Notes: generated from the letters alone by a model not told the origin. Counted from the first letter of the stretch, positions 47,185-56,653 are shown. The stretch is 64,000 nucleotides of DNA from an uncultured Roseateles sp. (GCF_963422335.1 NZ_OY729424.1:4154001-4218000), one strand, 5' to 3'. A program made the numbers and translations.

Positions 47185-48434
47185 CGGTCAATCTCACCAA
47201 ACACGATGTCCATCGTGCCAATCACGGCCACGGCATCGGCAATCATGTGGCCACGGGCCATTTCGTCCAGCGCGGCCAAGTGCGAGAAGCCAGGGGCGCG
47301 GATCTTCAGTCGATAGGGCTTGTTCGCACCATCGCTGACGATGTAGATGCCGAACTCACCCTTGGGGTGCTCGACGGCGGCATAGGCCTGGCCTTCGGGC
47401 ACGTGGAAGCCTTCGGTGAAGAGCTTGAAGTGATGGATCAGCTCTTCCATATTCGACTTCATGTCGACACGCGATGGCGGCGCCACCTTGTGGTTGTCGG
47501 TGATCACCGGGCCGGGGTTGGCCTTCAGCCAGGTCACGCACTGCTGGATGATGCGGTTGGACTGGCGCATTTCCTCGACGCGCACCAGATAGCGGTCATA
47601 GGTGTCGCCGTTCGTGCCCACCGGCACGTCGAAGTCCATCTTGTCGTAGACCTCGTAGGGCTGGGTCTTGCGCAGATCCCAGGCAATGCCGGAGCCACGC
47701 AGCATGGGGCCGCTGAAGCCCAGATTCAATGCGCGTTCCGGCGTGACCGTGCCTATGCCCACCGTGCGCTGCTTCCAGATCCGGTTGTCGGTCAGCAGGG
47801 TTTCGTAGTCGTCAACGTTCTTCGGGAAGCGCTTGCAGAAGTCTTCGATGAAGTCCAAGAGCGAGCCCGAGCGATTCTCGTTCAGGCGAGCAATCGTCTT
47901 GGCGTTCTTGATCTTGCTGACCTGGTACTGCGGCATGCTGTCCGGCAGGTCGCGGTAGACGCCACCCGGGCGGAAATAGGCCGCATGCATGCGCGCACCG
48001 GACACCGCCTCGTACATGTCGAACAGATCTTCACGCTCGCGGAAGCAGTAGATCAGGATGTTCATCGCGCCGCAGTCGATGCCGTGCGCACCGAGCCACA
48101 GCAGGTGATTCAGCAGGCGTGTGATCTCGGAAAACATCACGCGGATGTATTGCGCGCGCAGCGGCACATCAACGCCGATCAGCTTCTCGATCGCCAGGCA
48201 GTAGGCGTGCTCGTTGGACATCATCGACACATAGTCGAGACGGTCCATATAGGGCAGCGACTGGATGAAGGTCTTGCTCTCGGCCAGCTTCTCGGTCGCG
48301 CGGTGCAGCAGGCCGATATGCGGATCGGCACGCTGTATGACCTCGCCATCGAGCTCGAGCACCAGGCGCAGCACGCCGTGCGCGGCCGGATGCTGGGGAC
48401 CGAAGTTCAGGGTGTAGTTCTTGATATCAGCCAT
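47181..48434 (-). CDS. nuoD: NADH-quinone oxidoreductase subunit D
   Basis: This 49-kDa-type subunit forms the quinone-reduction site with NuoB. It has 417 residues from the ATG at 48434 (GAGG 5 bases upstream); a longer frame to 48449 is not needed. NFGPQHPAAHG at the N terminus and the YDKMDFDVPVG motif are typical. Unlike E. coli, nuoC is a separate gene here, as in betaproteobacteria. A 74-base spacer separates it from nuoC. Confidence 0.97.
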   Translation of the reverse strand: MADIKNYTLNFGPQHPAAHGVLRLVLELDGEVIQRADPHIGLLHRATEKLAESKTFIQSLPYMDRLDYVSMMSNEHAYCLAIEKLIGVDVPLRAQYIRVMFSEITRLLNHLLWLGAHGIDCGAMNILIYCFREREDLFDMYEAVSGARMHAAYFRPGGVYRDLPDSMPQYQVSKIKNAKTIARLNENRSGSLLDFIEDFCKRFPKNVDDYETLLTDNRIWKQRTVGIGTVTPERALNLGFSGPMLRGSGIAWDLRKTQPYEVYDKMDFDVPVGTNGDTYDRYLVRVEEMRQSNRIIQQCVTWLKANPGPVITDNHKVAPPSRVDMKSNMEELIHHFKLFTEGFHVPEGQAYAAVEHPKGEFGIYIVSDGANKPYRLKIRAPGFSHLAALDEMARGHMIADAVAVIGTMDIVFGEIDR

Positions 48435-48508
48435 AGAAGCCTCAGGCAACGCGCAGCGCGCGGTGGCCGGAAATACCTTGGGGAACGTGATGCGGCATCA
48501 GCGTCATC

Positions 48509-49105
48509 TCAGTGCAGACCGCCGTAGTTGTCTTCACGGATGATGCGCGGCGTGATCTCGCGCGGCTCGATGGTGACAGGCTGGTAGATGACGCGCTTTT
48601 GCTCGGCGTCATAGCGCATCTCCACATGGCCGGTGGTCGGGAAGTCCTTGCGCATCGGGTGGCCGATGAAGCCGTAGTCGGTCAGGATGCGGCGCAGGTC
48701 TTCGTGGCCGTCGAAGATGATGCCGAACATGTCAAAGGCTTCGCGCTCGAACCAGCTGGCCGAGTTCCACACCGGGGTCAGCGCATCGACGCGGGGCAGA
48801 TCGTCTTCCGGGCAGTTGACGGTCAGGCGCAGGCGCCAGTTCTTGCTGATCGACAGCAGGTGCGAGACCACGGCAAAACGTGGCCCCTCGTGCAGGCCAT
48901 CCTTGTAGGTGCTGAAGTCCAGGCCGCAGAGGTCCATCAACTGCTCGAAGCGCAACTCGGGATGGTCACGCAGGGTGGTGGCCACCTCGGTGTAGTCCTT
49001 GGCGGCGACGGTCAGGGTCAGCTCGCCCAGGGCACTGGTCAGTGATTGCACGCGCTCGCCGAGCAGGGTCTGCAGGGTTTGCTGGAGGGTGTCTAGTTTG
49101 CTCAT
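48509..49105 (-). CDS. nuoC: NADH-quinone oxidoreductase subunit C
   Basis: This is the 30-kDa-type subunit of the Complex I peripheral arm, with 198 residues. The FEREAFDMFGIIFDGHEDLR motif and DYGFIGHPMRKDFP are diagnostic. It is 12 bases after nuoB and is not fused to nuoD. Complete. Confidence 0.97.
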   Translation of the reverse strand: MSKLDTLQQTLQTLLGERVQSLTSALGELTLTVAAKDYTEVATTLRDHPELRFEQLMDLCGLDFSTYKDGLHEGPRFAVVSHLLSISKNWRLRLTVNCPEDDLPRVDALTPVWNSASWFEREAFDMFGIIFDGHEDLRRILTDYGFIGHPMRKDFPTTGHVEMRYDAEQKRVIYQPVTIEPREITPRIIREDNYGGLH

Positions 49106-49117
49106 CTGTGCCGGCCC

Positions 49118-49594
49118 TCAGCGCGCGATCGTGTTTTCACGGCGGATCTTGGCCTGCAACTGCAGGATGCCGTAGAGCAGCGCTTCCGCCGTGGGCGGGC
49201 AGCCGGGCACGTAGACATCAACCGGCACGATGCGGTCGCAGCCACGCACGACCGAATAGCTGTAGTGGTAGTAGCCGCCGCCGTTGGCACAGGAGCCCAT
49301 GGACAGCACCCAGCGCGGCTCGGCCATCTGGTCATAGACCTTGCGCAGCGCCGGCGCCATCTTGTTGCACAGCGTGCCGGCCACAATCATCAGGTCCGAC
49401 TGCCGGGGGCTGGGGCGGAACAGCATGCCGAAGCGGTCGATGTCATAGCGGGCCGCACCCGCATGCATCATCTCGACGGCGCAACAGGCCAGGCCGAAGG
49501 TCATCGGCCACAGCGAGCCGGTCTTGGACCAGTTGATCAGCGTGTCCACCGAGGTGGTGACAAAGCCTTCTTTGAGAACGCCTTCAATACCCAT
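49118..49594 (-). CDS. nuoB: NADH-quinone oxidoreductase subunit B
   Basis: This subunit carries [4Fe-4S] cluster N2, the last before quinone. It has 158 residues. GLACCAVEMMHAGAARYD has the adjacent Cys pair; further cluster cysteines are in SMGSCANGGGYYHY and DVYVPGCPP. It lies 69 bases after nuoA in the minus-strand operon. Confidence 0.97.
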   Translation of the reverse strand: MGIEGVLKEGFVTTSVDTLINWSKTGSLWPMTFGLACCAVEMMHAGAARYDIDRFGMLFRPSPRQSDLMIVAGTLCNKMAPALRKVYDQMAEPRWVLSMGSCANGGGYYHYSYSVVRGCDRIVPVDVYVPGCPPTAEALLYGILQLQAKIRRENTIAR

Positions 49595-49663
49595 GTCTAG
49601 TTTCCATTCAGTCGAGGCAGGACAGAGTCCGGGGCCGATGCGAACACCGATCGGACGACGCCG

Positions 49664-50023
49664 TCATTCCCAGTCCAAGGCGCCTTTTTTCCACTCGTAG
49701 ATAAAACCCACGACCAGAATGCCCAGAAAAACCATCATCGCCCAGAAGCCCACGGCACCGATTTCGCGCAGCGACACCGCCCACGGAAACAGGAAGGCTA
49801 TTTCCAGATCGAACAAGATGAAGAGGATGGCGACGAGGTAGTAGCGCACGTCGAACTTCATGCGCGCGTCCTCGAAGGCTTCGAAGCCGCACTCGTAGGG
49901 CGAGTTCTTGGCGGCGTCGGGACGGTTGGGGCCGAAGATGAAGCCCAGCACCTGGGGCGCAATACCGACCGCCGTGCCGACCAGGATGAAGAGGATGACA
50001 GGCAGGTACTGGTCCAGATTCAT
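49664..50023 (-). CDS. nuoA: NADH-quinone oxidoreductase subunit A
   Basis: This small membrane subunit has 119 residues and three helices. ECGFEAFEDARMKFDVRYYL is the conserved loop near the quinone site. It is first of the nuo genes. About 250 bases upstream lies tRNA-Leu on the same strand; the spacer (50024-50277) holds no gene and presumably the nuo promoter, which I cannot place with confidence. Confidence 0.96.
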   Translation of the reverse strand: MNLDQYLPVILFILVGTAVGIAPQVLGFIFGPNRPDAAKNSPYECGFEAFEDARMKFDVRYYLVAILFILFDLEIAFLFPWAVSLREIGAVGFWAMMVFLGILVVGFIYEWKKGALDWE

Positions 50024-50277
50024 GGGGAATGCTCTTTTTTGGCGTTGGCTAGAACTTCAATCATCCGGCGCGCCCTGCGCACCGCGCACAGGACTTTGAA
50101 CTGAACCCATCAAGCGCAACGGGCGCGCCGCCAACGCCCATTATGGTCGCTTGCGGCTTACGCCCGCTTGTCTCCCGCTACGCCTTTTTGATGGGCGTCA
50201 TGACCGGGCGCTGCACGTGGACCACGAAGACAAGGTGCCGGATCAGGCCCTTGCATACGCTTCCAGAATTTCGAAAC

Positions 50278-50362
50278 TGGTGCCGTCGGCGAGACTCGAA
50301 CTCGCACAGCTTTCGCCACTACCCCCTCAAGATAGCGTGTCTACCAATTTCACCACGACGGC
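50278..50362 (-). tRNA. leuU: tRNA-Leu (anticodon GAG)
   Basis: On the minus strand this 85-base gene folds as a leucine tRNA. The acceptor stem GCCGTCG pairs with CGACGGC, then A and an encoded CCA. The anticodon stem CTATC/GGTAG holds the loop TTGAGGG, giving anticodon GAG (reads CUC and CUU). The long variable arm fits a class II tRNA. It lies between secG and nuoA, as the E. coli leuU lies after secG, so it may share secG's transcript. Confidence 0.95.
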
Positions 50363-50517
50363 ATTTTTGTGTGCTTGAAGCGCATGAGGCTGGCATTTCA
50401 AACAGCCTTGTATTCTAGACCGAAATTACCCTCGGTCCGGGCACTTTCCTCTGAAATATGCGCTGAATCGCGAGGCAATTTCTCTATCGCACACGCGAAT
50501 CAGACAGGGCCCCTCAA

Positions 50518-50901
50518 CTACTTCGAAGCAGCTGCGGCCGGCAAGGCGCCCGGAATGGCACCCGGCACCGCGGGGTTCACAGCACTGGCGGCAACAGCTG
50601 GTGCACTGGCGGCCGGCGCGGCACGGTCCAGGATGGAACTGGTCTCACCGCCGACCGAGGCGCGGTGGTTGCCGAAGTAGGCCATGCCCAGGGTGCAGGC
50701 AAAGAACAGCGTGGCCGCCACGGCCGTGGTGCGCGACAGGAAGTTGGCGCTGCCGGTGGCGCCGAACAGGCTGCCCGAGGCTCCGCTGCCGAAGGAGGCG
50801 CCCATGTCGGCGCCCTTGCCGTGCTGGATCAACACCAGGCCAATCATGGTCAGCGCGCTCAGCATTTGCACGATCAGCACCAGGTTCATCAAGATCTGCA
50901 T
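50518..50901 (-). CDS. secG: Preprotein translocase subunit SecG
   Basis: This small subunit of the SecYEG protein-export channel has 127 residues, two hydrophobic helices and the conserved loop VLIQHGKGADMGASFGSGAS. A low-complexity Ala/Pro-rich tail (about residues 95-127) follows, common in betaproteobacterial SecG. The ATG at 50901 has GGAG 8 bases upstream; a GTG at 50910 is an in-frame alternative. It follows tpiA by 77 bases. Confidence 0.94.
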   Translation of the reverse strand: MQILMNLVLIVQMLSALTMIGLVLIQHGKGADMGASFGSGASGSLFGATGSANFLSRTTAVAATLFFACTLGMAYFGNHRASVGGETSSILDRAAPAASAPAVAASAVNPAVPGAIPGALPAAAASK

Positions 50902-50978
50902 TTCAAACACTCCAAGTTCAATATTCGTTGATGACGCACCCCGTCGATGGGCTGCGTCTTTCAGTCATTCGCGTGCGT

Positions 50979-51719
50979 TCAGCTTGCCGCCCGGCAGATG
51001 GCGCCGAAGTCGGCCGCCTTCAAGGCTGCACCGCCAATCAGGCCGCCATCGATATCGGGCTGGCCAAACAGGCTGACGGCGTTGTCGGGCTTGACGCTGC
51101 CGCCGTACAGGATGCGCATCGCATCCGATTTCTGCGTGGCGGCATGCAGCTGCATGCGCAGCACGGCATGCACGGCCTGAGCCTCTTCCGGCGAGGCGGT
51201 GAGGCCCGTGCCAATGGCCCAGACCGGCTCGTAGGCCAGCACGATCTCGCCGATGCAATGGGTCAGCGTGTGTATCACGGCGGCGAGCTGGCGCTTGACC
51301 ACCGCCTCGGTCTGACCGGCCTCGCGTTCGGCACGGGTTTCACCGACGCAGACAATGGGCGTCACGCCATGGGCCAGCGCGGCCTTGGCCTTGTCGGCGA
51401 CCAGCTGGTCGCTTTCATGGTGAAAGGCGCGGCGCTCCGAGTGGCCGACGATCACATAGCGGCAGCCGACATCGGCCAGCATCGCCGCCGACACCTCACC
51501 GGTGTAAGCGCCCTGCTCGTGCGCCGAGCAATCCTGGGCGCCGAAGCTCATGGCCTGGCCGGTCAGGGCCAGCGCGGTTTCGGTGATGTACGGAAACGGT
51601 ACGCAGACGGCCACATCGGCATTCCACGGGCCGGCTTCACGCAGGCCCGACAGCAGGGCCGCATTACTCGCGCGCGAGCCATGCATCTTCCAGTTGCCAA
51701 CCACCAGTTTCTTGCGCAT
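50979..51719 (-). CDS. tpiA: Triosephosphate isomerase
   Basis: This enzyme interconverts dihydroxyacetone phosphate and glyceraldehyde 3-phosphate. It has 246 residues from the ATG at 51719 (family about 250). The catalytic Lys is in GNWKMHG, the His in VGHSERR, and the base Glu in LAYEPVWAIGTG. The flexible phosphate loop GGSVKPDNA is present. The start is 2 bases after the quinone oxidoreductase stop, so the two are cotranscribed. Confidence 0.97.
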   Translation of the reverse strand: MRKKLVVGNWKMHGSRASNAALLSGLREAGPWNADVAVCVPFPYITETALALTGQAMSFGAQDCSAHEQGAYTGEVSAAMLADVGCRYVIVGHSERRAFHHESDQLVADKAKAALAHGVTPIVCVGETRAEREAGQTEAVVKRQLAAVIHTLTHCIGEIVLAYEPVWAIGTGLTASPEEAQAVHAVLRMQLHAATQKSDAMRILYGGSVKPDNAVSLFGQPDIDGGLIGGAALKAADFGAICRAAS

Positions 51720-51721
51720 GT

Positions 51722-52729
51722 TCAAACTCTCCCAGAGGTCTCATGCCAGGTCAGCACGATCTTGCCGACATGCTCGCCCGATTCCATCAGCTCATGCGCC
51801 TGGGCCGCTTGCGCGGCTGGCAGCGTCTTGTAAACGACCGGCTTGATGACGCGCTGATCCAGCAGCGGCCAGACCCGCGTGCGCAGAGACTGCGCCAGCG
51901 CCGCCTTGAAGGCCAGGCTGCGCGGCCGCAGGGTCGAGCCGGTGACGGTCAGCCGACGGCGCAGCAGCAGGCCCGCATCCAGATTGGCCTGCACCCCGCC
52001 CTGCACCGCGATGACGACGATGCGGCCGTCTTCGGCCAGGCATTGCACGCCGCGCTCGATGTAGGAGCCCGCCACCATGTCCAGGATCACGTTGACGCCA
52101 CGACCTTCGGTCAGGCGCAGCGCCTCCTCGCGGAAGTCCTGCGTCTTGTAGTTGATCGCAGCGTCCGCGCCCAGCTCTAGGCAGGCCTGGCACTTGGCAT
52201 CGCTGCCGGCGGTGACGATAACCGTCGCACCAAAGGCCTTGCCCAGCTGGATGGCGGTGACGCCGATGCCGCTGGTGCCGCCGTGTATCAGCAGCGTCTC
52301 GCCGGGCAGCAAACGCACCCGCTCAAACACATTCGACCAGACGGTGAAGAAGGTCTCAGGCAGGCTGGCCGCCTCGACGTCGCTGAAGCCCGCAGGCACC
52401 GGCAGGCATTGCGCAATCGGCGCCACGCACAGCTCGGCATAGCCGCCGCCGGCGACCAGCGCGCAGACGCGATCACCGAGCTTGAAGCCCGCCGCGGCCA
52501 GCTCTGCCGCATCACCGGCGATGATCTCGCCGGCAATCTCCAGCCCGGGCAGGTCGCTGGCCCCAGGAGGGCTGGCATACATGCCCTTGCGCTGCAACAC
52601 GTCCGGACGGTTCACGCCCGACGCGCGCACGCGCACCAGCACCTCCCCTGCCCCAGCGATGGGATCGGGTCGGGTGGCGAGTTGCAGCACCTCGGGGGCG
52701 CCAAAGCGGGTGATTTCTATGGCTTGCAT
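51722..52729 (-). CDS. NAD(P)H quinone oxidoreductase, zinc-free MDR family (PIG3-like)
   Basis: This 335-residue protein is a medium-chain reductase without the structural zinc cysteines. The N-terminal GroES-like part starts MQAIEITRFGAPEVLQLA. The nucleotide-binding motif is HGGTSGIGVTAIQLGKAFGA. It matches the PIG3/QOR-like group that reduces quinones with NADPH. It is first of a qor-tpiA-secG unit on the minus strand. The physiological substrate is unknown. Confidence 0.91.
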   Translation of the reverse strand: MQAIEITRFGAPEVLQLATRPDPIAGAGEVLVRVRASGVNRPDVLQRKGMYASPPGASDLPGLEIAGEIIAGDAAELAAAGFKLGDRVCALVAGGGYAELCVAPIAQCLPVPAGFSDVEAASLPETFFTVWSNVFERVRLLPGETLLIHGGTSGIGVTAIQLGKAFGATVIVTAGSDAKCQACLELGADAAINYKTQDFREEALRLTEGRGVNVILDMVAGSYIERGVQCLAEDGRIVVIAVQGGVQANLDAGLLLRRRLTVTGSTLRPRSLAFKAALAQSLRTRVWPLLDQRVIKPVVYKTLPAAQAAQAHELMESGEHVGKIVLTWHETSGRV

Positions 52730-52742
52730 GGCAGTCTTCCAG

Positions 52743-52766
52743 GGGTGAGGACCGCAGCCCTCACCC
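52743..52766 (-). terminator. Hairpin after pnp
   Basis: GGGTGAGG (52743-52750) pairs with CCTCACCC (52759-52766) across an 8-base loop, between the pnp stop and the quinone oxidoreductase ATG. There is no T-run on the minus strand, so it may be a weak terminator or an mRNA stabiliser. Confidence 0.4.
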
Positions 52767-52773
52767 AGTCGGC

Positions 52774-54879
52774 TTATTGCTGTTCCGGACGGTCCAGCAG
52801 CGCCTTCATCGACAGTTTGACGCGGCCCTTCTCGTCGGTCTCCAGCACCTTGACCTTGACCACCTGGCCTTCGGTCAGGAAGTCGGTGACCTTCTCGACG
52901 CGCTGATGCGCGATCTGGCTGATGTGCAGCAGGCCGTCCTTGCCGGGCAGCAGGTTGATCAGTGCGCCGAAGTCCAGGATCTTGACGACCGGGCCTTCGT
53001 AGATCTTGCCCACTTCGACTTCGGCCGTGATCTGCTCGATCTTCAGCTTGGCCAGGTCGGCCATGGCGCTGTCGGTCGAGGCGATCGTGATCGTGCCGTC
53101 TTCGGCGATGTCGATCTGCGTGCCGGTCTCTTCGGTCAGCGCGCGAATCACCGCACCGCCCTTGCCGATCACGTCACGGATCTTTTCCGGATTGATCTTC
53201 ATCGTGTACAGGCGGGGTGCGAATTCCGACACCTCGGTCTTGGCCACACTCATCGCCTCGACCATCTTGGACAGGATGTGCAGACGCGCTTCCTTGGCTT
53301 GCGCCAGTGCGACCTGCATGATCTCCTTGGTGATGCCCTGGATCTTGATGTCCATCTGCAGGGCGGTCACGCCGGTGGTCGTGCCGGCCACCTTGAAGTC
53401 CATGTCACCCAGATGATCTTCGTCACCCAGGATGTCGGTCAGCACGGCGAAGCGGTTGGCGTCCTTGATTAGGCCCATGGCGATACCGGCCACGTGCGCC
53501 TTCAAAGGCACGCCTGCGTCCATCAATGCCAGGCAGCCGCCGCAGACCGAAGCCATCGACGAGGAGCCATTGGACTCGGTGATTTCCGAGACCACGCGCA
53601 TCGCGTAGGGGAACTCGGCACGGTCCGGCAGCACGGCGACCAGCGCGCGCTTGGCCAGACGGCCATGGCCGATTTCGCGGCGCTTCGGGCTGCCGACACG
53701 ACCCGTTTCGCCGGTGGCGAACGGAGGCATGTTGTAGTGCAGCATGAAGTGTTCGGTGAACTCGCCGGCCAGCGCGTCGATGCGCTGCGCATCGCGCTCG
53801 GTGCCCAGGGTGGCAGCGACCAGGGCCTGGGTTTCCCCACGGGTGAACAGCGACGAGCCGTGGGCGCGCGGCAGCACGCTGTTGCGGATCTCGATCGCAC
53901 GCACGGTGCGCGTGTCGCGGCCGTCGATGCGGGGCTCGCCGGCCAGGATCTGGCTGCGCACGATGCGCGCTTCGATCTCGAACAGCAGGCTTTCGACTTC
54001 GACCTTGTCGAAGGCAACGCCTTCGGCGCTCAGGGCGGCGAACACGCCGGCGTTGGCGGCGCGGCAGGCCTGCGTGCGGGCTTGCTTGGAGCGGATCTGG
54101 TAGGCGGCGCGCAGCGCTTCCTCGGCCAGGCCGTTGACCTTGGCGATGAAGGCTTCGTCCTTGGCCGGAGCCTTCCAGTCCCAGGCCGGCTTGCCGGCAT
54201 CACGCACCAGGTCGTTGATCGCGGCAATGGCGATATTGCCCTGCTCGTGACCGAACACCACGCCACCCAGCATGATTTCTTCGCTCAGTTGGTCGGCTTC
54301 GGACTCGACCATCAGCACGGCGGCTTCGGTGCCGGCGACGATCAGGTCCAGCTTCGATTCCTTCAGCTGCGTCTGGCTGGGGTTCAGCACATAGGCGCCG
54401 TTGATGTAGCCCACGCGGGCGGCACCGATGGGGCCATTGAACGGGATGCCCGAGATCGCCAGCGCGGCGCTCGATGCAATCAGCGACACGATGTCGGCTT
54501 GTACTTCAGGGTTCAACGACAGCACGTGGATCACCACCTGCACTTCGTTGTAGAAGCCTTCCGGGAACAGTGGGCGGATCGGGCGGTCGATCAGGCGCGA
54601 GGTCAGGGTTTCCAGTTCGCTGGGGCGGCCTTCACGCTTGAAGAAGCTGCCGGGGATCTTGCCGGCGGCATAGGTCTTCTCGAGGTAGTCGACGGTCAGC
54701 GGGAAGAAGTCCTGGCCGGCCTTGGCCTCTAGCTTGGCCACCACGGTGGCCAGCACCATCGTGCCATCGACATTGGCGACCACGGCGCCGGAAGCTTGAC
54801 GGGCGACTTCGCCGGTCTCAAGGGTGACGCTGTGCTCGCCCCATTGGAAGGTCTTGGTGACTTTGTTGAACATGCTCAT
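52774..54879 (-). CDS. pnp: Polyribonucleotide nucleotidyltransferase (PNPase)
   Basis: This 3'-to-5' phosphorolytic exoribonuclease degrades mRNA and is part of the degradosome. It has 701 residues from the ATG at 54879, which has GGAG 8 bases upstream; the longer frame to 54924 is unlikely. It has two RNase PH domains, with catalytic acids in DILGDEDHLGDMDFK, followed by KH (about 555-615) and S1 (about 622-690). It lies after rpsO, the conserved order, separated by a strong terminator. PNPase autoregulation at its leader is known in E. coli and possible here. Confidence 0.97.
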   Translation of the reverse strand: MSMFNKVTKTFQWGEHSVTLETGEVARQASGAVVANVDGTMVLATVVAKLEAKAGQDFFPLTVDYLEKTYAAGKIPGSFFKREGRPSELETLTSRLIDRPIRPLFPEGFYNEVQVVIHVLSLNPEVQADIVSLIASSAALAISGIPFNGPIGAARVGYINGAYVLNPSQTQLKESKLDLIVAGTEAAVLMVESEADQLSEEIMLGGVVFGHEQGNIAIAAINDLVRDAGKPAWDWKAPAKDEAFIAKVNGLAEEALRAAYQIRSKQARTQACRAANAGVFAALSAEGVAFDKVEVESLLFEIEARIVRSQILAGEPRIDGRDTRTVRAIEIRNSVLPRAHGSSLFTRGETQALVAATLGTERDAQRIDALAGEFTEHFMLHYNMPPFATGETGRVGSPKRREIGHGRLAKRALVAVLPDRAEFPYAMRVVSEITESNGSSSMASVCGGCLALMDAGVPLKAHVAGIAMGLIKDANRFAVLTDILGDEDHLGDMDFKVAGTTTGVTALQMDIKIQGITKEIMQVALAQAKEARLHILSKMVEAMSVAKTEVSEFAPRLYTMKINPEKIRDVIGKGGAVIRALTEETGTQIDIAEDGTITIASTDSAMADLAKLKIEQITAEVEVGKIYEGPVVKILDFGALINLLPGKDGLLHISQIAHQRVEKVTDFLTEGQVVKVKVLETDEKGRVKLSMKALLDRPEQQ

Positions 54880-55036
54880 TGTCGTTTCTCCGTTTGTATC
54901 AAGTGCCTTGGGGCGGCAACTCAAGCCCGGAACAGCGACAGAAGGCGAGATGCCATTCCAGCGAAATTAGCGTGCGCGGGTCAGCACGAAACGTCGGTGG
55001 AATGACACATCAGCGCCGATATCCGTCGAGTTTTCC

Positions 55037-55077
55037 AAAAACAAAGAGCCTGTGCTGGAGCATCCAGACAGGCTCTT
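55037..55077 (-). terminator. Rho-independent terminator of rpsO
   Basis: AAGAGCCTGT (55044-55053) and ACAGGCTCTT (55068-55077) form a perfect 10-bp stem with a 14-base loop. On the minus strand it is followed by TTTGTTTTT. It starts 17 bases after the rpsO stop and lies about 160 bases before the pnp ATG, so pnp probably also has its own promoter. Confidence 0.92.
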
Positions 55078-55093
55078 CTTGTTCATCTTGAAC

Positions 55094-55363
55094 TTACTTG
55101 CGCAGGCCGAGTTTCTGGATCAGCGCGGTGTAGCGCGATGCGTCCTTCGACTTCAGGTAGGCCAGCAGGCTCTTGCGCTGATTGACCATCTTCAGCAGAC
55201 CGCGGCGACCGTGGTGGTCCTTCAGGTGGGTCTTGAAGTGGGGGGTCAGGTCGTTGATGCGGGCCGTCAGAATGGCCACTTGCACTTCGGGCGAACCGGT
55301 GTCGCCAGCGCTGCGCGCATTGTCTTTGACGATTTGTGCCTTGTTCAGGTCAGCTACTGCCAT
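55094..55363 (-). CDS. rpsO: 30S ribosomal protein S15
   Basis: This is a small-subunit ribosomal protein that binds 16S rRNA early in assembly. It has 89 residues, the standard length. DTGSPEVQVAILTARINDLT and HLKDHHGRRGLL are the family signatures, and it ends YTALIQKLGLRK. It precedes pnp in the conserved rpsO-pnp order on the minus strand. Confidence 0.98.
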   Translation of the reverse strand: MAVADLNKAQIVKDNARSAGDTGSPEVQVAILTARINDLTPHFKTHLKDHHGRRGLLKMVNQRKSLLAYLKSKDASRYTALIQKLGLRK

Positions 55364-55501
55364 GAGGATTTCCTTTATTGGCGGAAAAGCCGCACGGTGG
55401 CGCTGCCACTCGAACGGTTTCCAGTTGAACTTGCGGTTACGGGTGAAACCGACCCATACCGTGCTACTACATCTTCACCCATCTTCAGGCGAAGCTGCGG
55501 A

Positions 55502-56653
55502 TTATATATCAAGTACGCTGCGCAGGCGGGCCAAGCCTTGATCGAGCCGGGCCGGGTCGCGGGAGGCAAAGCACCAGCGCAGCCAGCCCTCGCTCTCGGG
55601 GCCGAAGGCCGCGCCCGGCGCCAGCCCCAGACCGGCCTCGCTGACCAGGCGCTTCGCCAGGGCCAGCGAGTCGGATTCGCCCTCAATGCGGAAAAAGGCA
55701 TACATGCCGCCCAGCGGCGTGGCCACCTCGACGCCGGGCATCGCGGCCAGGGCCGGCAGCAGGCGGTCGCGGCAGGCCTGCATCCGAGCCCGCAGCTCGG
55801 GCACGAAGCGGTCCGCCTGGGCCAGGCCGGCCAGCGCGCCACGCTGCACGAACACCGGTGCGCAGGAGGTGTTGTATTCGATCAGCTTGCCCATCGCGTC
55901 CAGCAGCTCGGCAGGCAGCACCATCCAGCCCAGGCGCCAGCCGGTCATCAGAAAGCTCTTGGAGAAGCTGTGCACGACGATCAGCCGGTCCTGCGGATCG
56001 GCGATATCCAGAAAGCTCGGCGCCGTGCGCGCGCCCTCGGGGTAGTACAGGCGCTCGTAGACCTCGTCGGCGATGATCCAGGTGCCGGTGCGGCGGCAGT
56101 GCGCCAGCAGGGCCTGCTGCTCGTCGCGGGTCAGGGTCCAGCCGGTCGGGTTGTTGGGGGCATTGACGATCAGCGCGCGGGTCTGCGGCGTGATCGCGGT
56201 CAGCAGCTCGTCCAGATCCAGGGTCCAGGCGCCCTCTCTCGGATGCAGCGACACACGCTTGACATTGGCACCCAGAATGGCCGGCTGGGCGGTCAGATTG
56301 GGCCAGATCGGCACCACGGCCACGACCTCGTCGCCGGCGTCCAGCAAGGCCTGCATCGCCAGCATCAGCGCACTGACGCCCGAGGACGTGACGGCGATGC
56401 GGTCGATGCTTATGGGTTGATGCAGGGCGCTGGTGTAGTCGGCCAGGGCCTGGCGCAGCTCGGGCAGGCCCAGGTTGTGGGCGTAAAAGGTCTCGCCGCG
56501 CTGCAGCGAGGCGGTGGCCGCGTCGACGACAAAGGCCGGCGTCGGCTCGTCGCTCTCACCGAACCAGAAGGCCAGCACATCGCTGCGGCCCATGGCCGAG
56601 TTGGCGACCTCGCGAATCTTGGAACCGGGGAGTTGCTGGATGACGCTGCGCAT
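55502..56653 (-). CDS. Class I/II PLP-dependent aminotransferase
   Basis: This 383-residue fold-type I aminotransferase has the PLP lysine in HSFSKSFLMTGWRLGW, the Asn/Pro motif NAPNNPTGW, and the Asp of IADEVYERLYY. It closes with the substrate-carboxylate Arg region WLRWCFASRDP. The exact substrate is not clear: it resembles general aspartate/aromatic-type enzymes of this size. It is a single gene 14 bases after an orphan solute-binding protein on the same strand, with which it may be cotranscribed. Confidence 0.9.
   Translation of the reverse strand: MRSVIQQLPGSKIREVANSAMGRSDVLAFWFGESDEPTPAFVVDAATASLQRGETFYAHNLGLPELRQALADYTSALHQPISIDRIAVTSSGVSALMLAMQALLDAGDEVVAVVPIWPNLTAQPAILGANVKRVSLHPREGAWTLDLDELLTAITPQTRALIVNAPNNPTGWTLTRDEQQALLAHCRRTGTWIIADEVYERLYYPEGARTAPSFLDIADPQDRLIVVHSFSKSFLMTGWRLGWMVLPAELLDAMGKLIEYNTSCAPVFVQRGALAGLAQADRFVPELRARMQACRDRLLPALAAMPGVEVATPLGGMYAFFRIEGESDSLALAKRLVSEAGLGLAPGAAFGPESEGWLRWCFASRDPARLDQGLARLRSVLDI

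Noticed and set aside
50106..50195. CCCATCAA and TTGATGGG 74 bases apart between nuoA and tRNA-Leu
   Set aside because: An 8-bp inverted repeat with a long loop is weak evidence; it is not near a promoter I can identify.
50143..50418. Open frame spanning the tRNA-Leu on the opposite strand
   Set aside because: It translates the complement of a tRNA gene, a common source of false hypothetical proteins.
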